DNA of 64,000 nucleotides from Dendronalium phyllosphericum CENA369 (GCF_016056275.1 NZ_JAECZA010000005.1:11628-75627); one strand, 5' to 3'. Positions 31,341-41,941 are shown, numbered from the stretch's first letter. Notes: generated by a model from the letters alone, not told the origin. Translations and numbers: made by a program.

Positions 31341-33002
31341 TCAACTCGAAGCTTTCAACGCCGCTTCAGCTTGGGAATGTAACAACAAACCATATTCTAA
31401 TCCTTCTACCACTGCTTGATAAGAAGCTGCCAGAATGTTGGTGGAAACCCCTACAGTTGTCCAGCGTTGATAACCATTGCCTGATTCTGCCAGCACGCGG
31501 GTTTTTGCTGCTGTACCTGTATGTCCGTCAAGAATTCGCACTTTGTAGTCTGTCAACTCAAAAGTGGCAATTTGGGGATAAAAGTTAACCAAAGCCTTGC
31601 GTAAGGCTGCATCTAAAGCTGCAACCGGGCCGTTACCTTCTGCGGCCTCTAAAATATTCTTGCCACTGACAGCTACTTTCACTGTCGCTAGGGCATTGCT
31701 AGCTTCTTTCTCCTCAATCAAATCACAGTGAACTTGAAAACCTCTGATTTCAAAAAATTGCTGGCGACCGCCCAATGCCTCATACATCAACAAGGCAAAA
31801 CTCGCCTCTGCGGCTTCAAATTGATATCCTTCATTCTCCAAATCTTTGAGGCGTTGGAGAATCTGCCGAGCTTGGGGTGTTTGTTTATCCAGTTCAATGC
31901 CAAAAGTACGGGCTTTCGCTAAAACATTACTCAGTCCAGCCTGTTCGGAAATTACGATGCGGCGGCGATTACCGACTTGTTCTGGTTGAATGTGTTCGTA
32001 AGTCAGGGGATTGCGTTCTACTGCTGAGACATGAATACCACCTTTATGAGCAAAAGCCGAACGTCCTACAAAGGGAGCATGTTCGTCAGGAGCGAGGTTC
32101 ACCACTTCGCTGACAAAGCGACTAGCTTCTGTAAGCTGATTTAGCTGGTGTTCTCCGATACAACTGTAACCTAGCTTCAGTTGTAAATTGGGTATTAACG
32201 AACAGAGGTTAGCATTACCACAACGTTCGCCATAACCGTTGATTGTCCCTTGTACCATCCTTGCCCCTGCCATTACAGCAGCTAAAGCATTGGCTACTGC
32301 CATATCCGAATCATTATGAGTGTGAATTCCGATTTGAGGAGTCGTCAGTTGTCCGTTGTCAGTAGTCATTTGTTCTTGGCAACTGACTACTGACAAATGA
32401 CTATTGACTGCTTCAACAATTTGGCTGACTTCGTGGGGCAAAGTGCCGCCATTCGTATCGCAGAGGACTAGCCATTCCGCACCAGCTTTGAATGCTGCCT
32501 CTAATGTCTGTAAAGCATAATCTTGATTGTGCTTATAACCATCAAACCAGTGTTCTGCATCGTAGATGACGCGCCGACCTTGAGCGCGAAAAAACTCGAC
32601 AGTATCGCGGATCATTGCCAAATTTTCTTCTAAAGTTGTCTTTAGACCTGTTGTGACATGTAAATCCCAAGATTTGCCAAATATTGTTACCCAACGCGTG
32701 CCCGCAGCGAGGATGTCTTGCAGCATCGGCTCGTCAGCAGCATTAGTGTTGGGTCGTCGAGTTGAACAAAAAGCAACAATTTCTGCTTGTTTGAGCGGAT
32801 CTTCTTGCTGTTGCCAGAAAAATTGAACATCCTTAGGATTGGCCCCAGGCCAACCACCTTCAATGAAGGGAATTCCGAGTTGGTCGAGTCTTTTAGCAAT
32901 GCGTAACTTATCTTCTATAGAAACTGATAACCCTTCGCGCTGAGTGCCATCCCGTAACGTGGTGTCATAGAGCCAAATTTGAGGTGTGGGATTTGTGGTC
33001 AT
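31341..33002 (-). CDS. cimA: (R)-citramalate synthase
   Basis: LYDTTLRDGTQREGLSVSIEDKLRIAKRLDQLG, HTHNDSDMAVANA; start likely MTTNPTPQIW. Confidence 0.92.
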   Translation of the reverse strand: MTTNPTPQIWLYDTTLRDGTQREGLSVSIEDKLRIAKRLDQLGIPFIEGGWPGANPKDVQFFWQQQEDPLKQAEIVAFCSTRRPNTNAADEPMLQDILAAGTRWVTIFGKSWDLHVTTGLKTTLEENLAMIRDTVEFFRAQGRRVIYDAEHWFDGYKHNQDYALQTLEAAFKAGAEWLVLCDTNGGTLPHEVSQIVEAVNSHLSVVSCQEQMTTDNGQLTTPQIGIHTHNDSDMAVANALAAVMAGARMVQGTINGYGERCGNANLCSLIPNLQLKLGYSCIGEHQLNQLTEASRFVSEVVNLAPDEHAPFVGRSAFAHKGGIHVSAVERNPLTYEHIQPEQVGNRRRIVISEQAGLSNVLAKARTFGIELDKQTPQARQILQRLKDLENEGYQFEAAEASFALLMYEALGGRQQFFEIRGFQVHCDLIEEKEASNALATVKVAVSGKNILEAAEGNGPVAALDAALRKALVNFYPQIATFELTDYKVRILDGHTGTAAKTRVLAESGNGYQRWTTVGVSTNILAASYQAVVEGLEYGLLLHSQAEAALKASS

Positions 33003-33077
33003 AAGACAGGGACTTTGGAGACAACTTTTATGGCAATGTGCCAAGATACTACAACAAGCCAGTTTGGTAATTGAAAA

Positions 33078-33401
33078 ATGCCCAAGATACTAGCTCAAGG
33101 TAAAACAATTGAGTGCAATCGCGGAGCCAACTTACGAAAAATTATGCTGCAAAATGGCATTGACCTCTACAATGGCGGTGCTAAGGTAATAAACTGTCGA
33201 GGAATTGGCAGTTGTGGTACTTGTGCTGTCAAAGTAGAGGGTGAAGTTTCTGTGGCGAATTGGCGTGACAAAGCGCGACGCTCGCTTCCTCCCCATTCTC
33301 CTACAAGAAACCTACGTTTAGCCTGTCAAACTCAGGTTTTAGGCGATGTGACAGTAACAAAATTTGACGGATTTTGGGGTCAAGGTTCTCAAACGGTATA
33401 G
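33078..33401 (+). CDS. 2Fe-2S ferredoxin
   Basis: CRGIGSCGTCAVKVEGEV ... RLACQTQVLGD cluster motif. Confidence 0.9.
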   Translation: MPKILAQGKTIECNRGANLRKIMLQNGIDLYNGGAKVINCRGIGSCGTCAVKVEGEVSVANWRDKARRSLPPHSPTRNLRLACQTQVLGDVTVTKFDGFWGQGSQTV

Positions 33402-33437
33402 AAATCAAAAGGTTAGGTTACAAAGGAGCAAAACAAA

Positions 33438-33878
33438 ATGGGTAGATGGACACCGTTAATTTTAATGGCTGGAGGCTTGGCAATTTTGTTAGGTACATTG
33501 CTAGGCATCAACTTTCCAATGGGGCAACAAACAGCCAGTAATACTCCTACGGGCAGAAAATCACAAGTCCTGCCAGCTAATATTAATGTTAATAGCTCTG
33601 CTCCCAGCAGGAATAGGAGTAATAATACGCCAACTGAAGGTAAGACTAGTGTTGCCTCGGATGAACTCAGCACTAATGAAGACAAGACAAGTTCTACCGA
33701 AGAAAATAATAACTCTAGCGAAAACAGGACTAGCGTTGCTCAAAACAACGCTCCTAGTGATTCATCGTCATCATCTGAGAACACACCAGATAGCAGCGCT
33801 ACCAACGTGCAATCAACAGACACGTCAACCTCAAGTGAGACAAATCAAAATAACGAACCGATTCGAGCTTTATGGTAA
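33438..33878 (+). CDS. membrane-anchored Ser/Thr/Asn-rich low-complexity protein
   Basis: N-terminal TM LILMAGGLAILLGTLLGINF then a disordered tail. Confidence 0.55.
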   Translation: MGRWTPLILMAGGLAILLGTLLGINFPMGQQTASNTPTGRKSQVLPANINVNSSAPSRNRSNNTPTEGKTSVASDELSTNEDKTSSTEENNNSSENRTSVAQNNAPSDSSSSSENTPDSSATNVQSTDTSTSSETNQNNEPIRALW

Positions 33879-33961
33879 CGATCGCTAGTCGTTAGTTACA
33901 TGTTATGAGTTATTAGTTATGTACTAATAAGAAATAGCAGATGATAAATCATAAATAACTA

Positions 33962-36034
33962 ATGACTAGCGACATTTTAATTATCGGTGGCGGCGTTATT
34001 GGCTTGGCGATCGCCATTGAACTCAAACTGCGCGGGGCACATGTCACCGTGCTTTGCCGTGATTTTCAAGCTGCTGCCACTCATGCAGCCGCTGGCATGT
34101 TAGCACCAGATGCAGAAAACATCCCAGATGAGGGAATGTATTCTTTATGTTGGCGATCGCGTTCTTTATATCCAAACTGGACGCGTAAACTCGAAGATTT
34201 GACTGGTTTAAATACTGGTTATCGACCCTGTGGCATTTTAGCACCCATTTATGAAGAAAGCAGGAAAGCAGAGGAAGAAGACGCGGAGATTGGGAGACGC
34301 AGGGACGCGGAGAGTAATTTCCCCGCGTCCCCGCGTCCCCATGTCCCTCCGTCCTCTTCATCTTCTCCTCACGCCCGTGAGTCACCTGCTTACTGGTTAG
34401 ATCGAGCCGCCATTCATCAATATCAATCGGGATTGGGAAATGAAGTTGTTGGTGGTTGGTGGTATCCAGAAGATGGACAAGTTGATAATAGAGCGTTAGC
34501 TAATATACTTTGGACAGCCGCTGAGTCTGTTGGTGTTGAACTCAAAGACGGCATTACAGTAGAAGCATTTTTACAGCGACAAGGACAAGTGATAGGCGTG
34601 CAAACTAGTGCTGGAGTCATTAGCGCTGCCCATTATGTCTTAGCTACAGGTGCTTGGTCAAATGAATTATTACCGTTACCCGTGCGCCCTCGCAAAGGGC
34701 AAATGTTCAGCTTGCGCGTCCCAGAATTTTTACCAGAATTGCCTTTAAAGCGAATTTTATTTGGTCAAGACATTTACATAGTACCAAGAGGCGAGCGAGC
34801 GCTCATTATTGGTGCAACTAGCGAAGATGTCGGTTTTATCCCACACAACACCCCCGCAGGTATTCAAAGCTTACTCCAATCAGCAATTCGCCTATATCCC
34901 CAATTACAGGATTATCCTATCCAGCAATTTTGGTGGGGATTTCGCCCAGCCACCCCCGATGAATTGCCTATCCTTGGTGCTAGTCATTGTCAAAATTTAA
35001 CCTTTGCCACAGGTCATTATCGTAATGGCATTTTGCTTGCGCCGATAACCGCAGTTTTACTTGCCGATTTAATTTGCGAACAAAAATCAGATCCTCTACT
35101 GTCTAATTTCCACTATTCCCGCTTCCACACCCAGCCATCTACCTCCATGCTCACTCACTCCAGCAATTTCTCCAACGGACATCACCCCGCCCCACTCCCT
35201 ACTCCTTACTATTGTACAGACGCGATTAATCGCGTCTCTCCCGACTCAGCACTTATTATCGCTGGCAAAACTTTCCAATCTCGCTTGATGACGGGAACTG
35301 GCAAATATCGCAGTATTGAGGAAATGCAACAAAGTATTGCTGCTAGTGGTTGCGAAATTGTCACTGTAGCAGTACGAAGAGTACAAACCAAAGCACCGGG
35401 ACACGAAGGTTTAGCCGAAGCCCTAGATTGGACAAAAATCTGGATGTTGCCTAATACAGCAGGTTGTCAAACCGCAGAAGAAGCGATTCGCGTTGCTCGT
35501 TTGGGGCGAGAAATGGCCAAACTATTAGGACAGGAAGATAACAATTTTGTCAAGTTAGAAGTGATCCCCGACCCGAAATATTTACTTCCCGATCCGATTG
35601 GAACATTACAAGCCGCAGAACAACTAGTGAAAGAAGGTTTTGCGGTATTGCCCTACATCAACGCTGACCCGATGTTAGCCAAGCGCTTAGAAGATGTCGG
35701 CTGTGCTACAGTCATGCCTTTAGCATCGCCCATTGGTTCGGGACAAGGGCTGAAGACAACTGCCAATATCCAAATTATCATTGAGAATGCTAATGTGCCG
35801 GTGGTGGTAGATGCTGGTATTGGTTCGCCATCAGAAGCAGCACAGGCAATGGAATTAGGGGCAGATGCCTTATTAATTAATAGTGCGATCGCTCTTTCCC
35901 AAAATCCAGCAGTTATGGCTCAGGCGATGAATTTAGCCACAGTTGCCGGACGTTTAGCATACCTTGCTGGCAGAATGCCTCTCAAAGACTATGCAAGTGC
36001 TAGTTCGCCACTCACCGGCACAATTACTAGTTAG
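33962..36034 (+). CDS. thiO-thiG: glycine oxidase ThiO / thiazole synthase ThiG fusion
   Basis: N-terminal FAD motif [16 protein letters not shown]-terminal ThiG ([67 protein letters not shown]). Confidence 0.95.
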   Translation: MTSDILIIGGGVIGLAIAIELKLRGAHVTVLCRDFQAAATHAAAGMLAPDAENIPDEGMYSLCWRSRSLYPNWTRKLEDLTGLNTGYRPCGILAPIYEESRKAEEEDAEIGRRRDAESNFPASPRPHVPPSSSSSPHARESPAYWLDRAAIHQYQSGLGNEVVGGWWYPEDGQVDNRALANILWTAAESVGVELKDGITVEAFLQRQGQVIGVQTSAGVISAAHYVLATGAWSNELLPLPVRPRKGQMFSLRVPEFLPELPLKRILFGQDIYIVPRGERALIIGATSEDVGFIPHNTPAGIQSLLQSAIRLYPQLQDYPIQQFWWGFRPATPDELPILGASHCQNLTFATGHYRNGILLAPITAVLLADLICEQKSDPLLSNFHYSRFHTQPSTSMLTHSSNFSNGHHPAPLPTPYYCTDAINRVSPDSALIIAGKTFQSRLMTGTGKYRSIEEMQQSIAASGCEIVTVAVRRVQTKAPGHEGLAEALDWTKIWMLPNTAGCQTAEEAIRVARLGREMAKLLGQEDNNFVKLEVIPDPKYLLPDPIGTLQAAEQLVKEGFAVLPYINADPMLAKRLEDVGCATVMPLASPIGSGQGLKTTANIQIIIENANVPVVVDAGIGSPSEAAQAMELGADALLINSAIALSQNPAVMAQAMNLATVAGRLAYLAGRMPLKDYASASSPLTGTITS
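35218..35237. repeat. AGACGCGATTAATCGCGTCT palindrome inside the thiO-thiG linker
   Basis: encodes part of [12 protein letters not shown] in frame. Confidence 0.95.
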
Positions 36035-36170
36035 TCAGTTGTCAGTTGTCAGTCGTCAATAGCAAAACAACTGACAACTAACAAATGTAACGATTTAGTC
36101 CCCTAGTATGAGAGCATAATATATATGTTTCTGTAACATTAAATAAACAAAGGAAATAAGGAACTGGTTC

Positions 36171-36350
36171 ATGCCCTATACACAAGAAGAAGGCGGTCTT
36201 CTAAACAATTTTGCTAAGGAACCAAAGATTTATCAAGCCCAACCTCCCACAGATGGGCAAAAGCGGACTTATATTTACTTAGGAGTCGCTGCTACAGCTT
36301 TGGTAGGTGGTTTGATTTTTGTCGCCTTCTCTGTTTCCAATCTTAGTTGA
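36171..36350 (+). CDS. psb34: Psb34 / Ssl1498-family photosystem II assembly protein
   Basis: 59-aa ORF missed by the length cutoff: MPYTQEEGGLLNNFAKEPKIYQAQPPTDGQKRTYIYLGVAATALVGGLIFVAFSVSNLS; upstream aggaaataagga RBS. Confidence 0.88.
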   Translation: MPYTQEEGGLLNNFAKEPKIYQAQPPTDGQKRTYIYLGVAATALVGGLIFVAFSVSNLS

Positions 36351-36387
36351 GCAAAAAGTTTTTAATAAAATTTAATTTTTTCGTTTT

Positions 36388-36420
36388 TCAGGTTTCCATT
36401 ATGGTGGGAGCCTGATTTTT
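36388..36420 (+). terminator. intrinsic terminator after psb34
   Basis: TCAGGTTTCC-attatggt-GGGAGCCTGA-ttttt (10-bp stem with two G-T pairs). Confidence 0.75.
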
Positions 36421-36540
36421 GATTTTTTGCGAGAATTATCATATTGTAGTATAATTATATACTTTATTTTTGGCTAATCTGAAAAGCTTAATATATCCAA
36501 AGTAGAATAACATCTACTTGATGACAGTCATGAGCTGTTC

Positions 36541-36670
36541 CACATAAAAATTGCACATTGACTGGAGGCGGAGCTATCCTTGCTTTGCTCGATTAGACTG
36601 TTGACAGTCAACAGTTAACAGTCAACAACCACCACGAGTAGTTATGCTTTTTTAGCGTGCATTAGCTTAG
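36541..36670 (-). repeat. dispersed element, diverged copy 3 in opposite orientation
   Basis: reverse complement shares actcgtggtggttgttgactgttaactgttgactgtcaac and gtcaatgtgcaat with copies at 24647 and 30986. Confidence 0.65.
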
Positions 36671-36740
36671 TGAGATTGTTAGCTTATTTTGAATGCGCCC
36701 TATCAGGGGATGTAAACTTTGTCTTGGCTCTTTAGCCGCC

Positions 36741-38939
36741 ATGAGCGTGAATGATACTGCACACTCCGATAATTTCGCTTGGAATCGGCAAGTTTATCAC
36801 CGTCTAAAGCTCGCCCTCAGTCTCGACTTACGGCGACAAATATTTTTGGCGGTATGTGATGATTTACACTTAAGAAATCAAGTGGCGGCTCGTTTGCATT
36901 CCACTTTGGCTTATCCAGTTGGGCAAATTTTATATCAGCCATTAGATGGCCAGGCAACTAGTACTCCAGCCTACCCGCGATTAGTGACTTTGCGGTTGAA
37001 TTTAAGCGAACCTCACCCTATAGCTCAGATAAATCAATGGCTAACTAACTATCCACCGCCGATTGTTGGGGCATCAAAAGATACACCTGGACGACCTTTA
37101 CCAATACCAACATTTCAGATTGTCGGGGTAGAGCAGCTAACTAAGCAGCCAGTAGCAGTACAACGTTCCTTTTTACACAATTTGCGCTTAAGCGAACAGT
37201 ATTTCTCTAGCCAAGAATCTAGCCGATTCCTTGAGTCTAGCCTGCTGTTGTGGGTATCGCGTCCTTGGTTATCTGCTATTCAGCAGTCAGCTCCACAGTT
37301 TTGGCGTTGGCGTACTGGTGTATTTATATTTGCTGGAGAACCTACACCTACGACACATAATTCAGATTATCCAGAACGTTTTTCTAGTTCTAGAAGTTTG
37401 GACTTAGGAAATTTTGAGCGATCTGTTTTAGAAGAATCAGCAATTGAAGCAGAACTTAAAGAAGCAGCTGCAAAAAATCTCAAGTTTGCGGATGATTTTA
37501 ATTTGTCGCCAGAAATACCAACAAGAGCAGGTAAAGTACAAGAAACTCCACCTGTAACTTCAGAATTGTTGAACAATGAGCTACAGCAGCAGGAACATGC
37601 AGCTAGTACGAGTGAAAACCAGAGCTTATCACTGTCTTATGTGAGTCAGGAATTAGTAGAGTTAGTCACAGCAACGATTAATCCGCAGGATCGAGACACA
37701 GAAGAGAACTGGCAACCACAACAAATTTTGTTAGAAATAGAGGAATTACACTCACAACAAGCTTCCCAAGAAACACTAGCAGCAGCTTATCATCAGTTAG
37801 GAAATTTATATCGCCTTCGGATTGAGCAAGGACAGTCAAGCATCGAAAATTTGATGGTGGCAATTCTTGCTTATCAAGAAGCGATCGCTCACGATGAAGC
37901 CTCACCACAACTGCCAGATATTTTAAATGATTTAGGTACACTTTACTGGATGCTATATCGCACACCACATAGTTCCGAAGAGGGACAAACTTACATTGAG
38001 CAGGGAATTGAATTTTATCAGTTGGCTTTAAAGTTAATTTCACCACAGACACATGCCGAAACTTACGCGCGGGTGCAAAATAATTTGGGAACAGCTTACG
38101 GTGATTTAGCTCGTTTTTCTCAGCCAGCCGAGAATTGGCAGCAAGCAGTTTCAGCTTACAGCGAAGCACTGCGTTATCGAACAGCCGAAACCGATCCGTT
38201 AAAGTATGCTGCTTGTCAGAATAATTTAGGTACTGCCTACTGGCATCTCGCACAACACAATCAACCAATTGTGCATTTGCAGCAAGCGATCGCATCTTAC
38301 AATGAAGCACTGGTTCGCTACAACCCAGAACAGGAGCCGCTAAAGTATGGCATGATTCAAAATAATATCGGTACTGCCTACTGGAACCTAGCTCAATACG
38401 AACAACCAGCTGAAAACCTCAAGTCAGCTATCGATGTCTACCGCGAAGCTTTAAAATATCGAACTCCCGTTCATGTTCCTAATGCCTGCGCCGCCACTCA
38501 CAATAATCTTGGTACGGCATACTGGCATCTCGCAAATTTGTCTCAGACAACAAAAGATGTGCGGCAAAAATTACTACAATTGTGCATCAGCGCTTACGAA
38601 GAAGCCATTGCTTTAGCTCATTCACTAAACAGTGCCTCTTTAAGTTTTGATGTGTTTGCTGCTCACAATAATTTAGGACTAGCTCATTATCAGCTAGTAA
38701 CAGATAATGCTTTTAATGGTGATAAAGCGACGCGATCGCAACATTTAGAAGTAGCATTAAACAATCATTTACAAGCCTTAAAAGGATTGAGAAAACAACC
38801 AGAGGCTTATCAAACAACTTTTGCCTATGTGGTGAAAACAATTCGGGCTTTCCACAACGAATTAGGCATCCAAGGACAAAATCTTGCCTTATCTAAAGTA
38901 CCTAGTCAGTTGTTGCCAGAAATTCTCACTAAGTTATAA
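36741..38939 (+). CDS. large TPR-repeat protein
   Basis: repeated NNLGTAYWxLAQ...Y.EAL motifs; start chosen at MSVNDTAHSDNFAWNRQVY. Confidence 0.8.
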   Translation: MSVNDTAHSDNFAWNRQVYHRLKLALSLDLRRQIFLAVCDDLHLRNQVAARLHSTLAYPVGQILYQPLDGQATSTPAYPRLVTLRLNLSEPHPIAQINQWLTNYPPPIVGASKDTPGRPLPIPTFQIVGVEQLTKQPVAVQRSFLHNLRLSEQYFSSQESSRFLESSLLLWVSRPWLSAIQQSAPQFWRWRTGVFIFAGEPTPTTHNSDYPERFSSSRSLDLGNFERSVLEESAIEAELKEAAAKNLKFADDFNLSPEIPTRAGKVQETPPVTSELLNNELQQQEHAASTSENQSLSLSYVSQELVELVTATINPQDRDTEENWQPQQILLEIEELHSQQASQETLAAAYHQLGNLYRLRIEQGQSSIENLMVAILAYQEAIAHDEASPQLPDILNDLGTLYWMLYRTPHSSEEGQTYIEQGIEFYQLALKLISPQTHAETYARVQNNLGTAYGDLARFSQPAENWQQAVSAYSEALRYRTAETDPLKYAACQNNLGTAYWHLAQHNQPIVHLQQAIASYNEALVRYNPEQEPLKYGMIQNNIGTAYWNLAQYEQPAENLKSAIDVYREALKYRTPVHVPNACAATHNNLGTAYWHLANLSQTTKDVRQKLLQLCISAYEEAIALAHSLNSASLSFDVFAAHNNLGLAHYQLVTDNAFNGDKATRSQHLEVALNNHLQALKGLRKQPEAYQTTFAYVVKTIRAFHNELGIQGQNLALSKVPSQLLPEILTKL

Positions 38940-38987
38940 ATTAAAACATATCTGGCGTTGCCCAATTACTCAATCTAATTATTAATA

Positions 38988-40091
38988 TTAAACACCTAAA
39001 ACAGCGAGATATTGTTGTGCGATCGCTTCTAAAGTAAAATGCTCAAGCCAAACTGGCTCGACATATTTCATCTCACCCGACAAAACTCTCAAAATTGCTT
39101 GTGCTATTGCTTCAGGATCGCCAACTGGAACTAATTCGCCATACTTGCCATTATCTAAAATTTCTGCCGGGCCGCTCGGACAATCAGTTGAAATTACCGG
39201 AGTTCCCACTGCCATTGCTTCTACTAAAACATTACCAAAACCTTCCCAAGCGGAAGATAAAACAAATAAAGCTGATGCAGCCATATAAGCATAGGGATTA
39301 TTAATAAATCCAAGTAAAGCAACTTTATCCTTTAAGCCTAATTCTTGAACTAAAGACAATAAATTTTGCTTCTCTCTGCCATTTCCTAAAATCATTAACC
39401 GACAGGGTTGTTGGCGCTGCACTTTCTCAAATGCGCGGATTAAAGTAGGAAAATCTTTTTGTGCTATTAATCTACCAACCCCAAGTATGACAGGTGGTTC
39501 TCCAGATGCAAACCAAGGGTGGTTGATGGGTTCTTTAGCTTTTTCTAATAAATCTGAAGTAATAACAGGATTGTAAATAGTTTGGATGCGTTCCAAGGGC
39601 AAATGCGTGACATTAGCTAAGTCTTGCGCCACCCCTTGAGAAACTGCAACGATCGCATCCGCCCAAGGATAAAATAAGCGTGCGGCGACAGGACTCAAAC
39701 GCGCTGTCAGTTGGGGTAGATTTTTCGCTTCTACAGAAAGAGTATTATGTTCCGACACCACAACCCGCGTTGAAACTCCAGCTAATTGCTTTGCCAACAA
39801 GGCAATTTCGCAGGGATAGTGCAGTGCAGTTAAGAGGGCGATAGGTTGCTGCTGTCGCAAATAACGCACCAGCTTGGGCAAACTCATTGGTAACTTAGGA
39901 GACTTCAAATCAACAATTCGCACATGGGGCGATACTAAAGAGGTGTAAGTTGCATCTATCCCAGTTAGTACTAAATCAACGTTGTATTGCTGTTGAACAA
40001 AATAGTTTACTAAATTTACCATCAATCGTTCGGCTCCGCCATTGGCAAGGCTGCGAAGGAACACAGCAATTTGAGGTCTTGAGTTTGTCAT
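38988..40091 (-). CDS. glycosyltransferase family 4-like
   Basis: RSLANGGAERLMVNL, GVGRLIAQKDFPTLIRAF, SSAWEGFGNVLVEAMAVGTPVISTDCPSGPAEIL. Confidence 0.93.
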   Translation of the reverse strand: MTNSRPQIAVFLRSLANGGAERLMVNLVNYFVQQQYNVDLVLTGIDATYTSLVSPHVRIVDLKSPKLPMSLPKLVRYLRQQQPIALLTALHYPCEIALLAKQLAGVSTRVVVSEHNTLSVEAKNLPQLTARLSPVAARLFYPWADAIVAVSQGVAQDLANVTHLPLERIQTIYNPVITSDLLEKAKEPINHPWFASGEPPVILGVGRLIAQKDFPTLIRAFEKVQRQQPCRLMILGNGREKQNLLSLVQELGLKDKVALLGFINNPYAYMAASALFVLSSAWEGFGNVLVEAMAVGTPVISTDCPSGPAEILDNGKYGELVPVGDPEAIAQAILRVLSGEMKYVEPVWLEHFTLEAIAQQYLAVLGV

Positions 40092-40132
40092 AGTTACGAG
40101 AAGGTAGAAAGATCGTTATTGTTCGTTTTATA

Positions 40133-40163
40133 ACCCAATCCCCAATCCCCAATCCCCAATCCC
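40133..40163. repeat. STRR heptamer array (CCAATCC)n
   Basis: cccaatccccaatccccaatccccaatccc. Confidence 0.9.
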
Positions 40164-40165
40164 TT

Positions 40166-41119
40166 TTACTTCAAAAGTGAAAAAGAACTCATAAAGCGTC
40201 CGATTCTACCTTGATATTCACAGGCTTTGCCAATATCTGTAGCAAATTGGTTGCGGTAGCGTAGATAGTAGGAAATCAATTTATAACCATCTGAGATTAT
40301 ATAAAAAGGAGTTAAGAAAACCATGAAAGGACGTTGCCAAGGATAAAGTCGAGTTAGTCGAAAAGTATAGTTTGCTAGTCCGAAACCGCGAGATAGTTTC
40401 AGAAGATAATCTCTTTCTAATCGTCTGGCTTCAATGTGGTGATATATTTTCATTTGGGGATTGTGCCAGATTTCCCAATGACTATTTTGAATATGATAGA
40501 GTGCTTCAGTATCTTCGCCACATCCGGCTATTTTGCTTTTATTTTCATCTCTACCCTGACGCGACAATTTGGATGGAACGCACTCCAGCCATGCTTGCTT
40601 TCTAACTACACATCCAGCGCCCGCCGGAACTTTTCGAGGTTTGGCATCTCGTGCATAACAAAAGGAGCTGTCACCAGGATTATTGACTGCTAAAAGACTA
40701 TTAATTTGTTTAAAATAGGCAGGAATTGGTGTATCTAATTTAGGATAAATAATGCTCCCATAAGCGCCTATTTTCGGATTTTTATGACCGAAGCTATAAG
40801 CCTCAGATACCCAATTTTCTACAGGGAGATTGTCATCGTCTAAAAAACCAATTAAATTGCTTTTGGCACTTTCAATAGCTTGCTGACGGGCTGCTGCTAA
40901 TCCTTGTATAGGTTCAAATACACATCGTAACTGACAATCTAAACGCCATTTTTGAGCATATTTAGAAATAATTTCTCCTGTGTTATCAGTGCTATTATTA
41001 TCGACAACTAACACCTCCCATTTGATTCCTTCTAAATCGACTTGTTTGGACAGACATTCGAGAACTTCTGGAATGCGTTTAGCTCCGTTATAAGTACAAA
41101 TGGCAACGGTAAAGTCCAT
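40166..41119 (-). CDS. glycosyltransferase family 2, HpsE-like (hormogonium polysaccharide)
   Basis: VAICTYNGAKRIPEVLECLSKQ, VVDNNSTDNTGEI, FLDDDNLPVENWV. Confidence 0.85.
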   Translation of the reverse strand: MDFTVAICTYNGAKRIPEVLECLSKQVDLEGIKWEVLVVDNNSTDNTGEIISKYAQKWRLDCQLRCVFEPIQGLAAARQQAIESAKSNLIGFLDDDNLPVENWVSEAYSFGHKNPKIGAYGSIIYPKLDTPIPAYFKQINSLLAVNNPGDSSFCYARDAKPRKVPAGAGCVVRKQAWLECVPSKLSRQGRDENKSKIAGCGEDTEALYHIQNSHWEIWHNPQMKIYHHIEARRLERDYLLKLSRGFGLANYTFRLTRLYPWQRPFMVFLTPFYIISDGYKLISYYLRYRNQFATDIGKACEYQGRIGRFMSSFSLLK

Positions 41120-41278
41120 CTAGACCTCCGTAATGGCTTCGAGATTTGGATTTCTTAGATTATGCTCGATTCAGAGCAATGAAGGGGTAGGGAGCAGGGG
41201 GAGCATGGAAGACAAAGAGGGAAAATGGAAAAAGATTTCTTGCCCTTTAACCTTTTCCCTATTACTTCTGCTCCTGTT

Positions 41279-41875
41279 TTAATTTTTAATTTGCGACAAT
41301 TTCCACATTTTCCAAAAATAGCTAGAAATCCAATTAGTTGTGATGTGAGCAACAATTGGTACTAACAAGTTGCCACTAATGAGGGTGCTAAATCCCAGTA
41401 TGAGACCTATAATAGTTGCCCAAATTACATAAGGCCATTGTTGGGAACCGCTGAGGTGCAAGACACCAAAGCAAAGACTCGATACAATGACAGCCACACT
41501 ATCTAAGCCTAAAGCTGGTAGCATTACACCGCGAAATAATAATTCTTCGCTCAACCCTGGTAGCAACCCCAACCAAATTAAATCTGGCAAAGCTAAAGGA
41601 CTCAGTACTACTTCCAGGTAATAATCTGCACTTTTCCGGTAGGGAAGACAAAAGCGATAGGCTAAACCACTCAAGGCTGTAATTGTTAACCCCAACGCCA
41701 GCCCCAAGAGTAAATCCTTTTGATCCCAGTACCACTTAAACAGCGATACATTACCAAAGTGCAACCACAGCTTGGCAACTATCCACAAGATAATTGCCGT
41801 TGCTCCCATTGCTACTAGTACTTGGATGCGTGTGAGGTAGGGAATTTCTGGTTCGTGTTTTTGTTGTTCTACCAC
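41279..41875 (-). CDS. CPBP-family intramembrane metalloprotease
   Basis: SEELLFRGVMLPAL and FGVLHLSG, HITTN motifs. Confidence 0.9.
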   Translation of the reverse strand: MVEQQKHEPEIPYLTRIQVLVAMGATAIILWIVAKLWLHFGNVSLFKWYWDQKDLLLGLALGLTITALSGLAYRFCLPYRKSADYYLEVVLSPLALPDLIWLGLLPGLSEELLFRGVMLPALGLDSVAVIVSSLCFGVLHLSGSQQWPYVIWATIIGLILGFSTLISGNLLVPIVAHITTNWISSYFWKMWKLSQIKN

Positions 41876-41941
41876 GGGTATTTAGGGAGATGAGGGAGCA
41901 GGGGAGGCAGGGGAAGAATAACCACTGACTGACCATTGTAC

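Noticed and set aside
33586-33888. 100-aa plus-strand ORF in an alternate frame of the Ser-rich gene
   Set aside because: Out-of-frame open reading through low-complexity codons; the other frame has an RBS, TM segment and coherent composition.
33880-33962. Possible TPP riboswitch upstream of thiO-thiG
   Set aside because: No CUGAGA or GGAUAAUGCCAGC-like core found in the upstream region.
37678-38310. 210-aa minus-strand ORF opposite the large TPR gene
   Set aside because: Antisense to strongly supported TPR repeats; its composition is the reverse reading of repeated codons and no domain is recognised.
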